From Deltaproteobacteria bacterium HGW-Deltaproteobacteria-2 (lineage in GTDB: Bacteria > Desulfobacterota > Syntrophia > Syntrophales > Smithellaceae): 64,000 nucleotides of DNA. The DNA lies in assembly GCA_002840505.1 (NCBI GenBank), contig PHBC01000003.1, positions 261,789 through 325,788 of the forward strand, in the 5' to 3' direction. Of the stretch, positions 63,152-64,000 are shown in pieces. The notes beneath the pieces were generated by a model that searched no databases, was not told the origin of the DNA, and was given only the letters and a program-made list of their open reading frames with translations. The translations under genes were made by a program, and so were the position numbers. Each line of letters begins with the position of its first letter. The stretch's first letter is position 1.

Positions 63152-63331
63152 CTACCGCCCCCAAACCTTCTTGACCTGACCGATCTTTTCCTGAACCTGG
63201 CCGGTTATCTTTTCAACTGTACCTTCCTCTTCCAACTTGGGATTGTCGCTTATTTCCCCGGCAACTTCCTTGACCTTACCCTTCACTTTGTGAAACATGC
63301 CTTCTGCTTTGTCTTGTGTGCTCGATTTCAT
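63152..63331 (-). CDS. CsbD-family small stress protein, 59 aa
   Basis: AAAGGAG is 6 bases before the ATG at 63331. The protein reads DKAEGMFHKVKGKVKEVAGE and GTVEKITGQVQEKIGQVKK, the CsbD pattern of repeated KxxGxxKxxxG. It is an unusually short, Lys-rich, soluble protein linked to general stress in other bacteria. It is too short for standard ORF cut-offs. Dodecin and STAS-like genes flank it on the same strand. Confidence 0.85.
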   Translation of the reverse strand: MKSSTQDKAEGMFHKVKGKVKEVAGEISDNPKLEEEGTVEKITGQVQEKIGQVKKVWGR

Positions 63332-63370
63332 ACTGTTCTCCTTTAGGTTTTTGATTTATCTGCTGGAGTG

Positions 63371-63751
63371 TTATTCTTTTTCCTTGCTCTTAAGCCAATC
63401 TCTCGCAGCATCGTTATTGGTAAAATATTTAAATGACACACCGGCTTTCTTTGCTGTAATTTCATGAAACGATTGGAAGTTAGCGTTCTGAGGAATGTCC
63501 ATAATGGCGACTTTAAGCCTATAAATATCGGGAGGGTAATTTCTGACATTAAAAAATGCTTCTGTAAAGAAACGTCCCTTGATAGCACGAATATCCGCCA
63601 GCACATTCTCTACGCTATTTTCCATTATGACTGCGGTCACTTCATTTGTTATCTTTTCAGCAGCACTTTCTATTACTTCGCCTGTTAGAATAATTTCAAG
63701 AATTCCTTCATTCACAGATGATGAGATTTGATATTCTTCTTTCTTTTCCAT
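63371..63751 (-). CDS. STAS/SpoIIAA-like protein
   Basis: The 126 residues show the alternating beta-alpha pattern of SpoIIAA-like (STAS/SEC14) proteins. The strand GILEIILTGEV comes first, then VENVLADIRAIKGRFF, and VAIMDIPQNANFQSF. The C-terminal motif NNDAARDWLKSK is common in this family. A dead paralogue lies at 5225-5577. A regulatory role by protein binding is likely. It lies 39 bases upstream of CsbD. Confidence 0.8.
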   Translation of the reverse strand: MEKKEEYQISSSVNEGILEIILTGEVIESAAEKITNEVTAVIMENSVENVLADIRAIKGRFFTEAFFNVRNYPPDIYRLKVAIMDIPQNANFQSFHEITAKKAGVSFKYFTNNDAARDWLKSKEKE

Positions 63752-63852
63752 TTATGAATTCTTTATCGCTTAACAATTAATATTCTAACTTCGCTTTTCC
63801 CGATAAGTGGTATTGCCTACTCAACTTTTTTGTCTCAACATGCTGACGGTCT

Positions 63853-64000
63853 TCATTTCGTCTCCGTTACCTCTATCTTTTCTGCTCTGCTCTCTCTTAA
63901 TTCATCGTCTGTCTTTATCCCTCTTGACTGGGAGATCTGCTCGGCAACAAAAATAAATGCTATCAAAATAATGGATGCCATAAACGAAAATAACACCCAT
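63853..64000 (-). CDS. Partial small membrane protein cut by the window edge
   Basis: The minus-strand frame is open to the window edge and stops at TGA 63853-63855. The visible part has one transmembrane helix (FMASIILIAFIFVAEQ) and a charged tail (DDELRESRAEKIEV). Its start lies outside the window or at the Met near 63981. I do not recognise it. Confidence 0.45.
   Translation of the reverse strand, partial: WVLFSFMASIILIAFIFVAEQISQSRGIKTDDELRESRAEKIEVTETK

Noticed and set aside
1-64000. tRNA genes or CRISPR arrays
   Set aside because: I saw no cloverleaf-like segments with a T-loop signature and no regularly spaced repeats.

Overview
The window reads as a chromosomal segment from a Gram-negative anaerobe, most likely a deltaproteobacterium of the Syntrophales type. 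That is inference from gene content: many iron-sulfur and radical SAM proteins, an FmdE-like protein, a LolA/LolD-like envelope system, split sulfate-activation genes, and evidence for UGA-encoded selenocysteine. Base composition is mostly AT-leaning. A GC-richer island sits around 60.6-61.8 kb. I saw no rRNA, tRNA, CRISPR array or intact insertion sequence.

Layout. 0-5.6 kb is AT-rich and holds decayed fragments (an HU relic, a GT2 relic, a broken STAS-like gene) plus a small Sm-like protein, a radical SAM/SPASM protein paired with a phosphodiesterase-superfamily protein, and a zinc-ribbon TPR protein. 5.9-23.7 kb is a surface-polysaccharide locus with a lipid-linked-sugar transferase, GT2, GT4 and GT8 enzymes, a Wzx-type flippase, two radical SAM proteins and a sulfotransferase. 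It runs directly into cysNC, cysD and a PstSCAB-like ABC transporter, so uptake, PAPS synthesis and sulfation lie on one strand. 24-28.8 kb is a four-gene cassette (adenylating enzyme, carrier-thioesterase, O-methyltransferase, zinc dehydrogenase) behind a strong sigma70-type promoter and resembles a split A-T-TE natural-product pathway. 29-51 kb is mostly housekeeping and envelope genes: FkbM methyltransferase, PAP2 phosphatase, nitroreductase, a MarR operon, two related ferredoxin-like proteins, M14 and M48 peptidases, a LolD/FtsX/LolA-like/outer-membrane operon, HisF and a stand-alone GMP synthase ATPase subunit.

Two places stand out. At 50.9-51.7 kb, minus strand, an alkylmercury-lyase (MerB)-like gene looks broken by two in-frame UGA codons. 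Each UGA sits exactly where MerB has a catalytic cysteine, and each is followed by a hairpin that fits the bacterial SECIS rules, so this is probably a protein with two selenocysteines. At 51.8-54.9 kb, minus strand, there is a RiPP-like operon: a 56-residue precursor too short for ordinary gene calling, a PqqD-like recognition protein, a radical SAM enzyme and a TupA-like ATP-grasp protein, with its own promoter. Three glycosyltransferases lie just upstream.

The last 6 kb hold a metallo-beta-lactamase-fold hydrolase, a membrane protein, a truncated GDPD lipoprotein and an AI-2E-type transporter framed by 35-bp direct repeats, then small stress-type proteins (CpxP/Spy-like, dodecin, CsbD, STAS-like).
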